Below, piece by piece: positions 38,810 through 47,398 of a stretch of 64,000 bases of DNA. The stretch's first letter is position 1, and the number at the start of each line of letters is the position of its first letter. Source of the DNA: Rheinheimera mangrovi (lineage in GTDB: Bacteria > Pseudomonadota > Gammaproteobacteria > Enterobacterales > Alteromonadaceae); assembly GCF_003990335.1 (NCBI RefSeq), contig NZ_CP034683.1:2587501-2651500 (forward strand), read 5' to 3'. A model generated the notes under the pieces. The model saw nothing but the letters and a program-made list of their open reading frames with translations. It was not told the DNA's origin and did no database searches. Both the position numbers and the translations under genes were made by a program.

Positions 38810-39350
38810 AAGGTGCCCCATGATGTTCACTGGCTACAGACAGTTGCTCCAACCCCTGGCGGAACAACTCAGCGGCCTGAGTAGCGGTCACTGCATCTGT
38901 CAGTTCTGGCAACATCAAAGGTTGCTGCCACTGCATACCGCAAGACAATGCCAGCTGACGCAAAGGAGTAAACATCGTCTGCTGATAACAAGGATCCAGC
39001 TCGTGCTGACTGGTTACTGCGTTGGTCACCAGCCAGAGTTTTTTGCCTTTGAGCGACATTACAGGCACAGCAGCTGCATCTTTGCCATAAGCCCAACCAT
39101 ACTGAAACACTTTATGCAGGTACTGCACTAACAAAGCCGGCGGTAAGCCCCATTGCATAGGGTAATGTAAAATAACGGCGCTGCTGTGTTGCAGCATTTT
39201 TTGCTCCAGCGCTACATCAATGTAGAAGTCCGGATACAACTGATACAACTCGCGCAATTCAAGCCCAGGCCAATGCTGTACAGCATTAAGCATCATTTGT
39301 TCCAGCCTGGCATGGTGGGCATAAGGGTGGGCGTATAACAAACTAATCAT
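38799..39350 (-). CDS. kefG: KefG/KefF-type NAD(P)H oxidoreductase
   Basis: This 183-residue flavodoxin-fold protein has YAHPYAHHARL at the N-terminus, LHYPMQWGLPPALLVQYLHKVFQYGWAYG, and a typical quinone-reductase length. KefF and KefG are ancillary FMN proteins that activate KefC and KefB. Its position directly upstream of and overlapping the antiporter supports KefG. Confidence 0.9.
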   Translation of the reverse strand: MISLLYAHPYAHHARLEQMMLNAVQHWPGLELRELYQLYPDFYIDVALEQKMLQHSSAVILHYPMQWGLPPALLVQYLHKVFQYGWAYGKDAAAVPVMSLKGKKLWLVTNAVTSQHELDPCYQQTMFTPLRQLALSCGMQWQQPLMLPELTDAVTATQAAELFRQGLEQLSVASEHHGAPYAS

Positions 39351-39973
39351 AACTGGCTGATTGTCCTTTAAAAGCAGTGACTACAGTGTTTATGACTGCT
39401 GCGGATGTAGCAAGTTGAATCTGAAAATCCGGCACATTTTTTTACGCAACCATCAGAATCCGCCTGTAAAAGCGGATAGAAAGGGAACTGATTGCAAAAA
39501 GGCATCAATTCCCTATTTAATTCCAGTCAGTACATTTTAAATAAGAAAACAACCATCATGTAGGGTGCAATCACCGACGGCATTACACCAATGATCTAGA
39601 ATCAGCCAAAGCCGATTTCAATGCGGCTCCTACACCGCATTAACAACGAAATTTTCGAGAAAAAGCAGACCAACCTGTTAAACAAAATGAACAGATAAAT
39701 TACAGGTAGCATACAACCACCACACGATCCCTGACTTTTAATTATGGCGAATTCGCCATCATTAACATCAATAAGAAGTTCAGCCTTAACTTAGCAAAGT
39801 CAATAAATCAAAACTTTCAATCCTGCTACTGCAAAATACTTAACATCAAATATTCAGGCTATCTTTGTAACAATTAGCTAGTTTGAATACTGAAATAATG
39901 TTACAGACATCAATCGATAAGCTCCTTTCAGGATGCAGCGCGACCTGCAGATACTTGGCAATGACAACTGCCT
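39351..39973. other. Intergenic space at the leader-distal end of the CRISPR array
   Basis: I see no gene in this AT-rich 623-bp stretch. It contains an imperfect inverted repeat at 39564-39589 (GGTGCAAT facing CATTACACC), of the kind found in small dispersed repeats. The rest shows no clear structure. Confidence 0.5.
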
Positions 39974-41884
39974 CGTTCGATCCACGCGCCCCGTGCGGGA
40001 CGCGACCTGTCACCACAGAGCCTTTGTTTCTCACCTGACCTGTTTCAATCCACGCGCCCCGTGCGGGACGCGACGATGGCTAAATAACTGGTTCAGATTC
40101 CGTTTTGGAGGTTTCAATCCACGCGCCCCGTGCGGGACGCGACCGTTGTGGAAATACCCGATGGTAGCTACCCGATTGTTTCAATCCACGCGCCCCGTGC
40201 GGGACGCGACCTTTCCAGCAACTAAAGCGGCCAGCGCTTCTGTCGTTTCAATCCACGCGCCCCGTGCGGGACGCGACCAAGCCTTTGGCCGCATGGGACA
40301 CGACGATCACAGTTTCAATCCACGCGCCCCGTGCGGGACGCGACTAATGCTTATTTTCAGCTCGCAGGCGTTGCTGTGGTTTCAATCCACGCGCCCCGTG
40401 CGGGACGCGACCTTTCTTGTTAGCCTTTTCCTGATTAGTCTGTCCGTTTCAATCCACGCGCCCCGTGCGGGACGCGACGATGTACTGGTAAACCTTGGCG
40501 CACTTCGGGCAAAGTTTCAATCCACGCGCCCCGTGCGGGACGCGACTTCACTGTACCAACTTGCGGGAAGGGGCTAATGGAGTTTCAATCCACGCGCCCC
40601 GTGCGGGACGCGACGCCAGTGCATCGGCATTACATGACCATAAATCGTCGTTTCAATCCACGCGCCCCGTGCGGGACGCGACCCTGACCGTTATAGCGGT
40701 ACGGCTGTTCCTTCACGTTTCAATCCACGCGCCCCGTGCGGGACGCGACGACGCTCGACGGGTTCGCTCAGGATAAAACAATGGTTTCAATCCACGCGCC
40801 CCGTGCGGGACGCGACACTTTAGAGCCTGATATGCGCGAATTGGTGCGCGTTTCAATCCACGCGCCCCGTGCGGGACGCGACATTTTGCGCGTGAGGCGC
40901 ACAAGGATTTAGTTCAGTTTCAATCCACGCGCCCCGTGCGGGACGCGACGCCATTTGTTTTTATTGGCGTAAGCGACACTGTGTTTCAATCCACGCGCCC
41001 CGTGCGGGACGCGACTGTAAGACGTCCTGCGGCGTCAGAGCTAACATCTGTTTCAATCCACGCGCCCCGTGCGGGACGCGACCAAAGCAAGCTTGAGAAA
41101 ATACGCCGCATTACTGGTTTCAATCCACGCGCCCCGTGCGGGACGCGACATGCTGTTGTTAATTTTAATTTCACCACAGTGAAGTTTCAATCCACGCGCC
41201 CCGTGCGGGACGCGACATTTCAACGTATTGGGCTGGATCGGATATAAACGTTTCAATCCACGCGCCCCGTGCGGGACGCGACGACTCGTGAGCCACCAGC
41301 ATTGCAGATAGCTCAACGTTTCAATCCACGCGCCCCGTGCGGGACGCGACATTTTATGACGGCCGTTGTGAATGCGCTGGAACTGTTTCAATCCACGCGC
41401 CCCGTGCGGGACGCGACGCTATTTCTGAGTTGTACTTTGATGGAGTAAGTGTTTCAATCCACGCGCCCCGTGCGGGACGCGACGATTTAGCATCGCTAAC
41501 CGCTGTTACACCGAAAGGTTTCAATCCACGCGCCCCGTGCGGGACGCGACGATTCTTCAGTCTCGTAATCCATGCCAATCCACTGTTTCAATCCACGCGC
41601 CCCGTGCGGGACGCGACGGGCCGCTTCATAGCGGCTTAATAACCCTTAATAGGTTTCAATCCACGCGCCCCGTGCGGGACGCGACTCTGGATAAGTTCGG
41701 GGAGTTTCCAGAACTTAGCGTTTCAATCCACGCGCCCCGTGCGGGACGCGACGAGGACCCTACGCTGTTAACACGGCTGCTGTCCGTTTCAATCCACGCG
41801 CCCCGTGCGGGACGCGACTGAGTAATGTAACCCCCATAGGTAACAGAGCATGTTTCAATCCACGCGCCCCGTGCGGGACGCGAC
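39974..41884 (-). CRISPR. Type I-C CRISPR array, 29 repeats and 28 spacers
   Basis: The 33-bp repeat begins GTTTCAATCC on the plus strand and ends GGGACGCGAC. Read on the minus strand it ends GTGGATTGAAAC, the usual type I-C 3' end that becomes the crRNA 5' handle, so transcription runs right to left from the leader beside cas2. Unit starts are 39974, 40042, 40111, 40178, 40245 and so on at 66-69 bp to 41852; spacers are 33-36 bp. The stem is CGCGCCCCGTGCGGGACGCG-like. Twenty-eight repeats look identical by eye; only the leader-distal one (39974-40006) is altered, at three positions in its GTTTCAATCC end. I saw no repeated spacers. Confidence 0.98.
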
Positions 41885-42063
41885 CGCCTTTTTGCAAAGG
41901 CACGCATAGTCTAACCGTTATGTGCAATTTGCGCTAACGTCAGATCAATATGAAAAAAATACATGAATAAGAGGAATGGGACATCTTAATTACTTTAAAA
42001 TCAGTAACTAAGGATGCCGCTAATGTTCCGGCTTTTTAAAGAGCACTACAAGTTAGCGTTTAA
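41885..42063 (-). promoter_or_regulatory. CRISPR leader
   Basis: This AT-rich 179-bp stretch between cas2 and the first repeat should hold the array promoter and the integration signals. A small perfect hairpin (GCCTTT-TTGC-AAAGGC, 41886-41901) abuts the leader-proximal repeat. I found no clear IHF site. Confidence 0.75.
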
Positions 42064-42357
42064 CTAAATAATGAGGGGATCAGCAAACAAATCCAGCGTG
42101 GCTTTTGCACCATGATGTTCGACTTTGCTCCGCCAGTTTTTACCCAGAATGTAAAAACGTAAGCTGTCGACACTGTCATCGTAGGTTGATAACAGCTTTG
42201 ACTTTAATGCCACCCATTGTGATGGGTCTATATCGCACTCAAACACTGAATACTGCACTCTTGTGCCGTAGTTCTGGCAAATTTTTGCGATGTGCCTGAG
42301 CCTGCGCTGCCCACCTTCGTTATCAAAAGAAACATCATAAGTAATTAACACCATCAT
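42064..42357 (-). CDS. cas2: CRISPR-associated endonuclease Cas2 (type I-C)
   Basis: The 97-residue protein has the Cas2 ferredoxin fold: MMVLITYDVSFDNEGGQRRLRHIAKICQNYG, then VQYSVFECDIDPSQW and SLRFYILGKNW. The Asp in TYDVS is the usual metal site. It bridges two Cas1 dimers during spacer capture. The start at 42357 is set by GAGGG eight bases upstream; the frame extends further but without Cas2 sequence. It follows cas1 by 19 bases. Confidence 0.95.
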   Translation of the reverse strand: MMVLITYDVSFDNEGGQRRLRHIAKICQNYGTRVQYSVFECDIDPSQWVALKSKLLSTYDDSVDSLRFYILGKNWRSKVEHHGAKATLDLFADPLII

Positions 42358-42376
42358 GCGTATTGCCCTCGCAAAT

Positions 42377-43393
42377 TTACTTACTGATAAAAGGTGGGTA
42401 CTGCTGTAAGTCTCCACGAATATGCCTTGCCAGCAAAAGTGCCTGCACATGAGGTAACAAACCAATTTCAACGTCTTCGTCTAAAAACTGATGTCGGATC
42501 TTTTGTTGTTTCCGGCTTTGATACTCTTTCAATACCAGCTTTCTAGCATCGTCCTTTAGCTTTACTGCCCCACCGGTTTCCGTAATAAAATCAGACGGTT
42601 TTAGCTGTTGCCGGTTCAGCAGAGTAAGTACCAGTCTGTCAGCAATAAAGGCTCTGAACTCCTCAAGCAGATCAAGCGCTAAACTATCACGCCCAGGTCT
42701 TTCCTGGTGCAAAAAGCCTACTTGCGGGTCCAATCCTACACCTTGCAATGCGGCGCTTATATCGTTACCAAGCACAGAATACATAAAAGACAATAAACAA
42801 TTGACAGGATCTGTTGGTGGCCGCCTGACCCGGCCAGAAAACTCGAAACCCAGATCTTTATTGGTCAGTAGCATATTAAACACAGAAAAATATCTGGACG
42901 CCGCCTCCCCTTCATAACCGCGGATTTTGTCCAAATCTGCACAGTGTTTTAAGGTATCCAACACATGATTGATGGCTGTGATCTGCTGACTAAATTCAAC
43001 AGAGTTTCCGTGGTTGCGTTGATGGCGCTGTAACACTTGCTTTTGCATCTGAATTTTCGCCGCCACAATATTTCTGGCAACAGAAACCGGGTCTTCGTCT
43101 GCTTTACGGTATTGAGCACGGCGCAACAACACATTACCCGTTTGTTTACCCTGTACTCTCGCTAAAAACCTGCCGTATTCAGTAAAAAACGCCAGATTGA
43201 CGGAGTTTTCACCGCAAAAACCCATCACTTGAGGCGACACCATGACATTACCAAAGCAAAAGATAGCCCCAATACCATGAATAGGCAGCTGAGCTGCTTT
43301 TTCTTTATTAATATCAATAACTAAAGTTTCACGCTCTTTATGCAGGTACGCACCTTGCGTATTGATGTACAAACTATTCTGTAGTCTCTTCAT
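42377..43393 (-). CDS. cas1: CRISPR-associated integrase Cas1 (type I-C)
   Basis: This 338-residue Cas1 has the expected catalytic set: Glu in RGYEGEAASRYFSVF, His in GFLHQERPGR, and Asp/Glu in LALDLLEEFRAFIADR. The N-terminal beta-domain begins MKRLQNSLYINTQGAYLHKE. With Cas2 it integrates new spacers next to the leader. The start overlaps the end of cas4 by 20 bases, so they are translationally coupled. Confidence 0.97.
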   Translation of the reverse strand: MKRLQNSLYINTQGAYLHKERETLVIDINKEKAAQLPIHGIGAIFCFGNVMVSPQVMGFCGENSVNLAFFTEYGRFLARVQGKQTGNVLLRRAQYRKADEDPVSVARNIVAAKIQMQKQVLQRHQRNHGNSVEFSQQITAINHVLDTLKHCADLDKIRGYEGEAASRYFSVFNMLLTNKDLGFEFSGRVRRPPTDPVNCLLSFMYSVLGNDISAALQGVGLDPQVGFLHQERPGRDSLALDLLEEFRAFIADRLVLTLLNRQQLKPSDFITETGGAVKLKDDARKLVLKEYQSRKQQKIRHQFLDEDVEIGLLPHVQALLLARHIRGDLQQYPPFISK

Positions 43394-44015
43394 CGAAATC
43401 TTCCGTTGAAAAAAGGCGATTCACATACTGCAAGCTGTTGTCCTTTTGTAATAACTTCGGATTACACAAATCAAACAAACTGCAGGCATGGCAATGCTTG
43501 TCATACACAGCTTTTGGGGTAATACCAGACTCCAGCATGGTGGCTACATCAGCAATCACCTGTAAGGTACGCTGACGCAATTCGGGTGTAAAAATCACGG
43601 CCTGACGATGACGGGTTTGGTTATACCAAAGTGCTCCTTCAGCCACAGTTTTTCTGGTCATTTCTTCCAGACATACAGCCTGAGCACAAAGCTGAATTTC
43701 ATCCCAGTCACTTACTTTGGGTTTACCCCTTTTATATTCCACCGGAAACAGTTCACCAGTGGATAAATCCTTTTCAACCAAGTCCAGTTTGCCGGTAATG
43801 CCAATATTTGGTGCAGCTACCTGCACTCCACGCTCAATCCGGATCCCTTTCCGGGTTTCCGGCTCACCACTATCCACCCGTTCATGCAACAAATGGCCTT
43901 GTGCAGTCAGAAAGTTATCAGCCCACACTTGTTCGTTATGGATTAGCGCGCATTGACGTGGACAAAAGGCGTAGTGCTGAAGCGCAGCAAGTGGGATCAG
44001 TCTTACATCATTCAT
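43374..44015 (-). CDS. cas4: CRISPR-associated exonuclease Cas4 (type I-C)
   Basis: The 213-residue RecB-like nuclease has iron-sulphur cysteines in YAFCPRQCAL and HCHACSLFDLCNP, and the nuclease core KLDLVEKD and PVEYKRGKPK. Cas4 trims prespacers and selects the PAM in type I-C. I chose ATG 44015, which begins MNDVRLIPLAALQHYAF as in relatives. It starts one base after the stop codon of the toxin gene, and its ribosome site (CAGGCAAT) lies inside the toxin's last codons. Cas4 translation is therefore tied to the toxin gene. Confidence 0.95.
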   Translation of the reverse strand: MNDVRLIPLAALQHYAFCPRQCALIHNEQVWADNFLTAQGHLLHERVDSGEPETRKGIRIERGVQVAAPNIGITGKLDLVEKDLSTGELFPVEYKRGKPKVSDWDEIQLCAQAVCLEEMTRKTVAEGALWYNQTRHRQAVIFTPELRQRTLQVIADVATMLESGITPKAVYDKHCHACSLFDLCNPKLLQKDNSLQYVNRLFSTEDFDEETTE

Positions 44016-44016
44016 A

Positions 44017-44313
44017 CTATTGCCTGCGCTGCCAGCTATCGGGTGCACGTCTGGCATGCAGTACGGCGATAATGCTAATCACCTGTTCTGTTTCGATAAA
44101 ATAAATGCAATACGGGAAACGCTGGACTACTGCCCGGCGAATCATCTTATAAACCATGCGATAGCGCTTTGGCATCCGCTGAATGGCATGCAGCTGTGCA
44201 TCGACACACAGCAGAAATTCATGCCCCAGGTTGGGCAAACAAGACTGATAGTACTGAAAAGCATACTGCAGATCCTTTTTGGCAGCCGAGCGGATCAGCA
44301 ATTTGGCAGTCAT
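44017..44313 (-). CDS. RelE/ParE-family toxin inside the cas operon
   Basis: The 98-residue protein starts MTAKLLIRSAAKKDLQYAF and has the RelE/ParE beta-sheet ending RFPYCIYFIETEQVISIIAVLHARRAP, the family's standard C-terminal signature. Members either cut mRNA at ribosomes or inhibit gyrase; the sequence does not say which. Its ATG overlaps the antitoxin stop (ATGA), and its TAG is one base from the cas4 ATG. It therefore sits in the cas transcript between interference and adaptation genes. A solitary TA pair inserted by chance is the main alternative to a functional link. Confidence 0.9.
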   Translation of the reverse strand: MTAKLLIRSAAKKDLQYAFQYYQSCLPNLGHEFLLCVDAQLHAIQRMPKRYRMVYKMIRRAVVQRFPYCIYFIETEQVISIIAVLHARRAPDSWQRRQ

Positions 44314-44510
44314 AGCCGGGCAATTTGTGCTTTCACACTGTCCCAGCTTTCCCCCTCTGCAGGTTCCAGCTCATACTCCGCCAAACGCTCTGCCAACACC
44401 TTACGCTGCGAAGCACTTAGCTCACTGGCATCCGCCTCAGCCCGAACACTGTCCCATAACTGCTCTGCCAGTAAAATCTTTTCGCTGGCACTTAGCTCAT
44501 GAAGGTTCAT
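44310..44510 (-). CDS. Addiction-module antitoxin (TIGR02574/PF09720)
   Basis: The 66-residue acidic protein (MNLHELSASEKILLAEQLWDS...SASQRKVLAERLAEYELEPAEGESWDSVKAQIARL) matches the unstable-antitoxin pattern of two SxxEK/LAExLWDSV-like helices and GxxWDxVK near the end. It should bind and neutralise the downstream RelE/ParE toxin. I chose ATG 44510 because GGAG is eight bases upstream; ATG 44516 would be only two bases from it. It follows cas7 by 85 bases that contain a strong hairpin. Confidence 0.9.
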   Translation of the reverse strand: MNLHELSASEKILLAEQLWDSVRAEADASELSASQRKVLAERLAEYELEPAEGESWDSVKAQIARL

Positions 44511-44557
44511 CTGCATATCTCCAAACTAACCTGATTGTGTTGGTACTATAGCTTTTT

Positions 44558-44582
44558 CAGAGCCTGATTGCTGCAGGCTCTG
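44558..44582. promoter_or_regulatory. Hairpin between cas7 and the antitoxin gene
   Basis: CAGAGCCTG and CAGGCTCTG form a nine-bp stem around a seven-base loop. On the operon strand it is followed by AAAAAG rather than U residues, so it is not a typical terminator. It may define a processing point, or an operator for a promoter serving the toxin-antitoxin pair. Confidence 0.55.
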
Positions 44583-44595
44583 GTGTTATGCAAAG

Positions 44596-45426
44596 CTAGA
44601 AACCGTCTATTTCTTCAGCTTTTAAGTTATCCAAAGGCGTTAACTGATAGCTGCCATCGGGTTTTACATCCAACGATCTGTGCACTTTAGCTGACGAATA
44701 TTGGCCAGCCTTACTGTTATGTTTCCACCAGATCACCTTTTCTACCGCCATAGAACCTTCCGGCCTTGCCGACGAGGCATCGCCTTCAAACAGCTTCGGC
44801 AGAATGGATTTCAGAACATCTGCATCTGCATCACTAAAGCCGGTTTTTTCTGCAAGTTGTGGTGACATGGCTCCAAAGGCAACGTAAACAGCCTGATCAA
44901 CACGGTGCTTCATCCCCATGGTATCTGAGCCTTTTTTACTGCCATCGCCATCACCGCTGACACTTTTGGTTATTTGGGTGCTGGTAATGCTCACCGGCTC
45001 CCGGCTAAAGGCTGATTGAATACTGACTGGTCCACGAATAGGGATTGAAACGCCGTCTTTCTCTTCGCTTTTAAACGCAAATAATTGACCAAAAGCACGG
45101 ACATCAAACCAGGTATTACACGCTAACTTTGCTGCATCTTCAGGTTTTGTTTTTTTGGCATTCAACGCATCTTTACCTAAAACGCCTTCGGCTCGTGCAC
45201 GCAGGCTTGGGTGTCCATCGTTTTTCTTTTCATCCGATTGTACAAAAATTGCCTGACCAGCATCTTGTAAGCGATCACGGGTTTTACGCTTTAAACAGAC
45301 GTCAGTAATTTCACCAAAACCGTCATAGTCGGTTCGTGGGCGGTTACCATTTAACGGATCGCCGTTTGGGTTAGCGTTTTTTACTGAAAAAATAATGGCG
45401 AAATCAATTTTGTTTTGTAAGCTCAT
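44596..45426 (-). CDS. cas7: Type I-C Cascade backbone protein Cas7 (Csd2)
   Basis: This 276-residue protein has the Csd2 N-terminal signature (KIDFAIIFSVKNANPNGDPLNGNRPR), then GFGEITDVCLKRKTRDRL, and a C-terminal MAVEKVIWWKHNSKAGQYSSAK region. Several copies form the crRNA-binding filament of the I-C complex. AAGGAA precedes the ATG at six bases; a start at 45450 would overlap cas8c and lacks a ribosome site. It begins ten bases after the cas8c stop. Confidence 0.97.
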   Translation of the reverse strand: MSLQNKIDFAIIFSVKNANPNGDPLNGNRPRTDYDGFGEITDVCLKRKTRDRLQDAGQAIFVQSDEKKNDGHPSLRARAEGVLGKDALNAKKTKPEDAAKLACNTWFDVRAFGQLFAFKSEEKDGVSIPIRGPVSIQSAFSREPVSITSTQITKSVSGDGDGSKKGSDTMGMKHRVDQAVYVAFGAMSPQLAEKTGFSDADADVLKSILPKLFEGDASSARPEGSMAVEKVIWWKHNSKAGQYSSAKVHRSLDVKPDGSYQLTPLDNLKAEEIDGF

Positions 45427-45436
45427 GTTGGTTTCC

Positions 45437-45832
45437 TTATTCCGATGCATCTGCGGTTTCTACCGCGTCTTTTTTACTGTTTAGTTCTAAACGCTGGCAG
45501 TGAAACCCAAGTAAAAACTCACCACTTAGCGCTTTGTCTGACGTAAATTCTGTAGTGTCGAACGCCGACTGAATGCTATCCAGCAAATCTTTTCTTAACT
45601 TTAAAAAGCCGGGGCTTACATTTTGCAAACGATGCATATAGGGCTTTAGTGCCAGCTCTAAATTACGCCAGGTGGAAAACGGCCTGTCGGCAAAGCGTTG
45701 CATTAAACGGTCAGCCGTGGTGTTACGCTTTTCACCCGCTTTGTAAAGCGCGTAGGATTCTATATTTTCAGCTACCGCCAATAAGCGGCCATATAAATAG
45801 TCCCGTGAGGTACTGGTTTCATCTAATGCCAT
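45437..45832 (-). CDS. cas11c: Internal small subunit Cas11c, in frame within cas8c
   Basis: An in-frame ATG at codon 523 of cas8c is preceded by AAAAGGA at seven bases, a good internal ribosome site. It would give a 131-residue helical protein starting MALDETSTSRDYLYGRLLAV. In other type I-C systems Cas11c is made in just this way from the 3' part of cas8c and is needed for a stable Cascade. The site is seen directly; actual translation is inferred. Confidence 0.7.
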   Translation of the reverse strand: MALDETSTSRDYLYGRLLAVAENIESYALYKAGEKRNTTADRLMQRFADRPFSTWRNLELALKPYMHRLQNVSPGFLKLRKDLLDSIQSAFDTTEFTSDKALSGEFLLGFHCQRLELNSKKDAVETADASE

Positions 45833-47398
45833 GGCATAGTCCTTTTGATATTTTGAATGAGATGTACGTTTACAAAAGCCTTTGTATAGTGCGCACGCAA
45901 TTCCGAGGTTTTGCTCCCAGCGCCATGTTTCATCTATTTTGTAAGCTAAACGATTCGTTGCCCGTTTAATGGCGTAGTTAACAATGTCTACAGGTAAAGG
46001 CCTGCCTTCAACAATGCAAGGCAACAGACGTTCGGTCAGGTTTTTCTTAAGTGAATCAGTACTTTTTAAAACGTCGCCGTAAACTGCATCCCAAATTTTA
46101 TAAGGGGCGGGAGCACAAACCGACCAAACTGTTTTCTCGACAGGTTTAGTTTTGCCATTACTGTTCAGCGTTACTTTATGCCGCTGTGGCCAGGCAAAAT
46201 CCTGATACCACTTTTCTAAAGAGGCTAAAAACTCTTCAGCTATGGTTTCACGATAGTAAATAATACCCATGCGGCCTGGCGTAGCGGAATCCAGCCCCAA
46301 AATACAAATGCTCTCGTTCCGTTCTAACTCTCCTTTACCAGTGCCTTTTAAGTGTTTTTTCAGGTTTAGCGCATAGCTTTGGCCTAAATCGAGTGAGTGA
46401 TCTTTGTCGGGTAGGATTTCGGTATTTAACAGATCCCAGGGATCTGCAAACGGGTTTGGAGTCTTTTTGCCTGAAATAGCCCAGCTTAGGTAGTAGGCAT
46501 TATTATCACCACCATCGCCCACTTTGATACCTTGCCTTTTTAGCAAAAATCTTAGGGCATTATGTGCTTTTTGCGTTACATCAAAACTCACTGCCGATGC
46601 TTGCTCACTATCGGTAAATTTACCTCTGAAGGTAAATCCACTGCTATCGTTGGCGGAGATTAATTTTGCTTTATCGCCGTTGTGTCGAATTTTGGCTGGA
46701 TGGTTTGATGCTAAAACACTTTGCTCGCCTTTTATTAAACACAGGCCAGGCTTACCACCATTTAAGCTGTCAAAGTTAATCCAACTTTGCTGAATTTCAG
46801 AATCAAGCCAGGTTTTAGACTGTACTATCCCGGGCACTTCTACAGTCCAGCACACTAACGCTGATCCTTGATCCAACGATCCTTTTTCTTTTGGTAACAA
46901 TCTAAAAATGGCAGGTGCTTCCGAATCTCCAGACCATTTTGTTAAAAGTTCACCGTCTGCGGCATGTAATACACCATGCTTAATCAGGTCCGCCACAACC
47001 GTTTTCTGAACAATATAGGTGTGAATAATTTTAAGTGTAGATATAGCAAACTCTGATTCGCACCAAGAACGTAGTAAAGCCTCATACAGCTCATAGCCAG
47101 AAGCTTTTTTTCCACCAAACTCGGCATAATCACCAGCAACATACTGGATTTTGTCTGCTAATGGATGGGGTGCCAAGCCACTGCTCCGGCCCGCAGACTG
47201 TTCAGTTGCCGGTAAAACTATTTGTGTTTTCTCCAGCACTTCAGCTCTTACGAAATTACCATTTTCGTCAATCACAATATTGATATGTGCGTTCTGCGGA
47301 GTGTGGCTAACCGGCATTAATTGCTGTTCCTGCGTTAAATCTGCAGAAAACTTCTGTGCCTGTTCATAAGTTTCGTATAAACGCGCTAACCAGCTCAT
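45437..47398 (-). CDS. cas8c: Type I-C large subunit Cas8c (Csd1)
   Basis: The 653-residue protein is Csd1-like: MSWLARLYETYEQAQKF and MPVSHTPQNAHINIVIDENGNF at the N-terminus, NAYYLSWAISGKKTPNPFADPWDLL in the middle, and a helical C-terminus with DRLMQRFADRPFSTWRNLELALKPYMHRL. Cas8c recognises the PAM and helps open the target DNA. Its start overlaps the cas5c stop by four bases (ATGA). The last 131 residues can also be translated separately as Cas11c. Confidence 0.96.
   Translation of the reverse strand: MSWLARLYETYEQAQKFSADLTQEQQLMPVSHTPQNAHINIVIDENGNFVRAEVLEKTQIVLPATEQSAGRSSGLAPHPLADKIQYVAGDYAEFGGKKASGYELYEALLRSWCESEFAISTLKIIHTYIVQKTVVADLIKHGVLHAADGELLTKWSGDSEAPAIFRLLPKEKGSLDQGSALVCWTVEVPGIVQSKTWLDSEIQQSWINFDSLNGGKPGLCLIKGEQSVLASNHPAKIRHNGDKAKLISANDSSGFTFRGKFTDSEQASAVSFDVTQKAHNALRFLLKRQGIKVGDGGDNNAYYLSWAISGKKTPNPFADPWDLLNTEILPDKDHSLDLGQSYALNLKKHLKGTGKGELERNESICILGLDSATPGRMGIIYYRETIAEEFLASLEKWYQDFAWPQRHKVTLNSNGKTKPVEKTVWSVCAPAPYKIWDAVYGDVLKSTDSLKKNLTERLLPCIVEGRPLPVDIVNYAIKRATNRLAYKIDETWRWEQNLGIACALYKGFCKRTSHSKYQKDYAMALDETSTSRDYLYGRLLAVAENIESYALYKAGEKRNTTADRLMQRFADRPFSTWRNLELALKPYMHRLQNVSPGFLKLRKDLLDSIQSAFDTTEFTSDKALSGEFLLGFHCQRLELNSKKDAVETADASE

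Noticed and set aside
39974..41884. Array transcription from left to right
   Set aside because: The repeat end ATTGAAAC, the decayed repeat at the left, and the leader position next to cas2 all indicate right-to-left transcription.
39933..41907. Several open frames across the CRISPR array on both strands
   Set aside because: Their translations are tandem copies of the repeat (NPRAPCGTR, IHAPRAGRD, STRPVRDAT, RPARGAWIET). They are artefacts of a GC-rich repeat without stop codons.
44558..44582. Intrinsic terminator splitting the cas operon
   Set aside because: No U-run follows the stem on the operon strand. It is kept only as a structured element.
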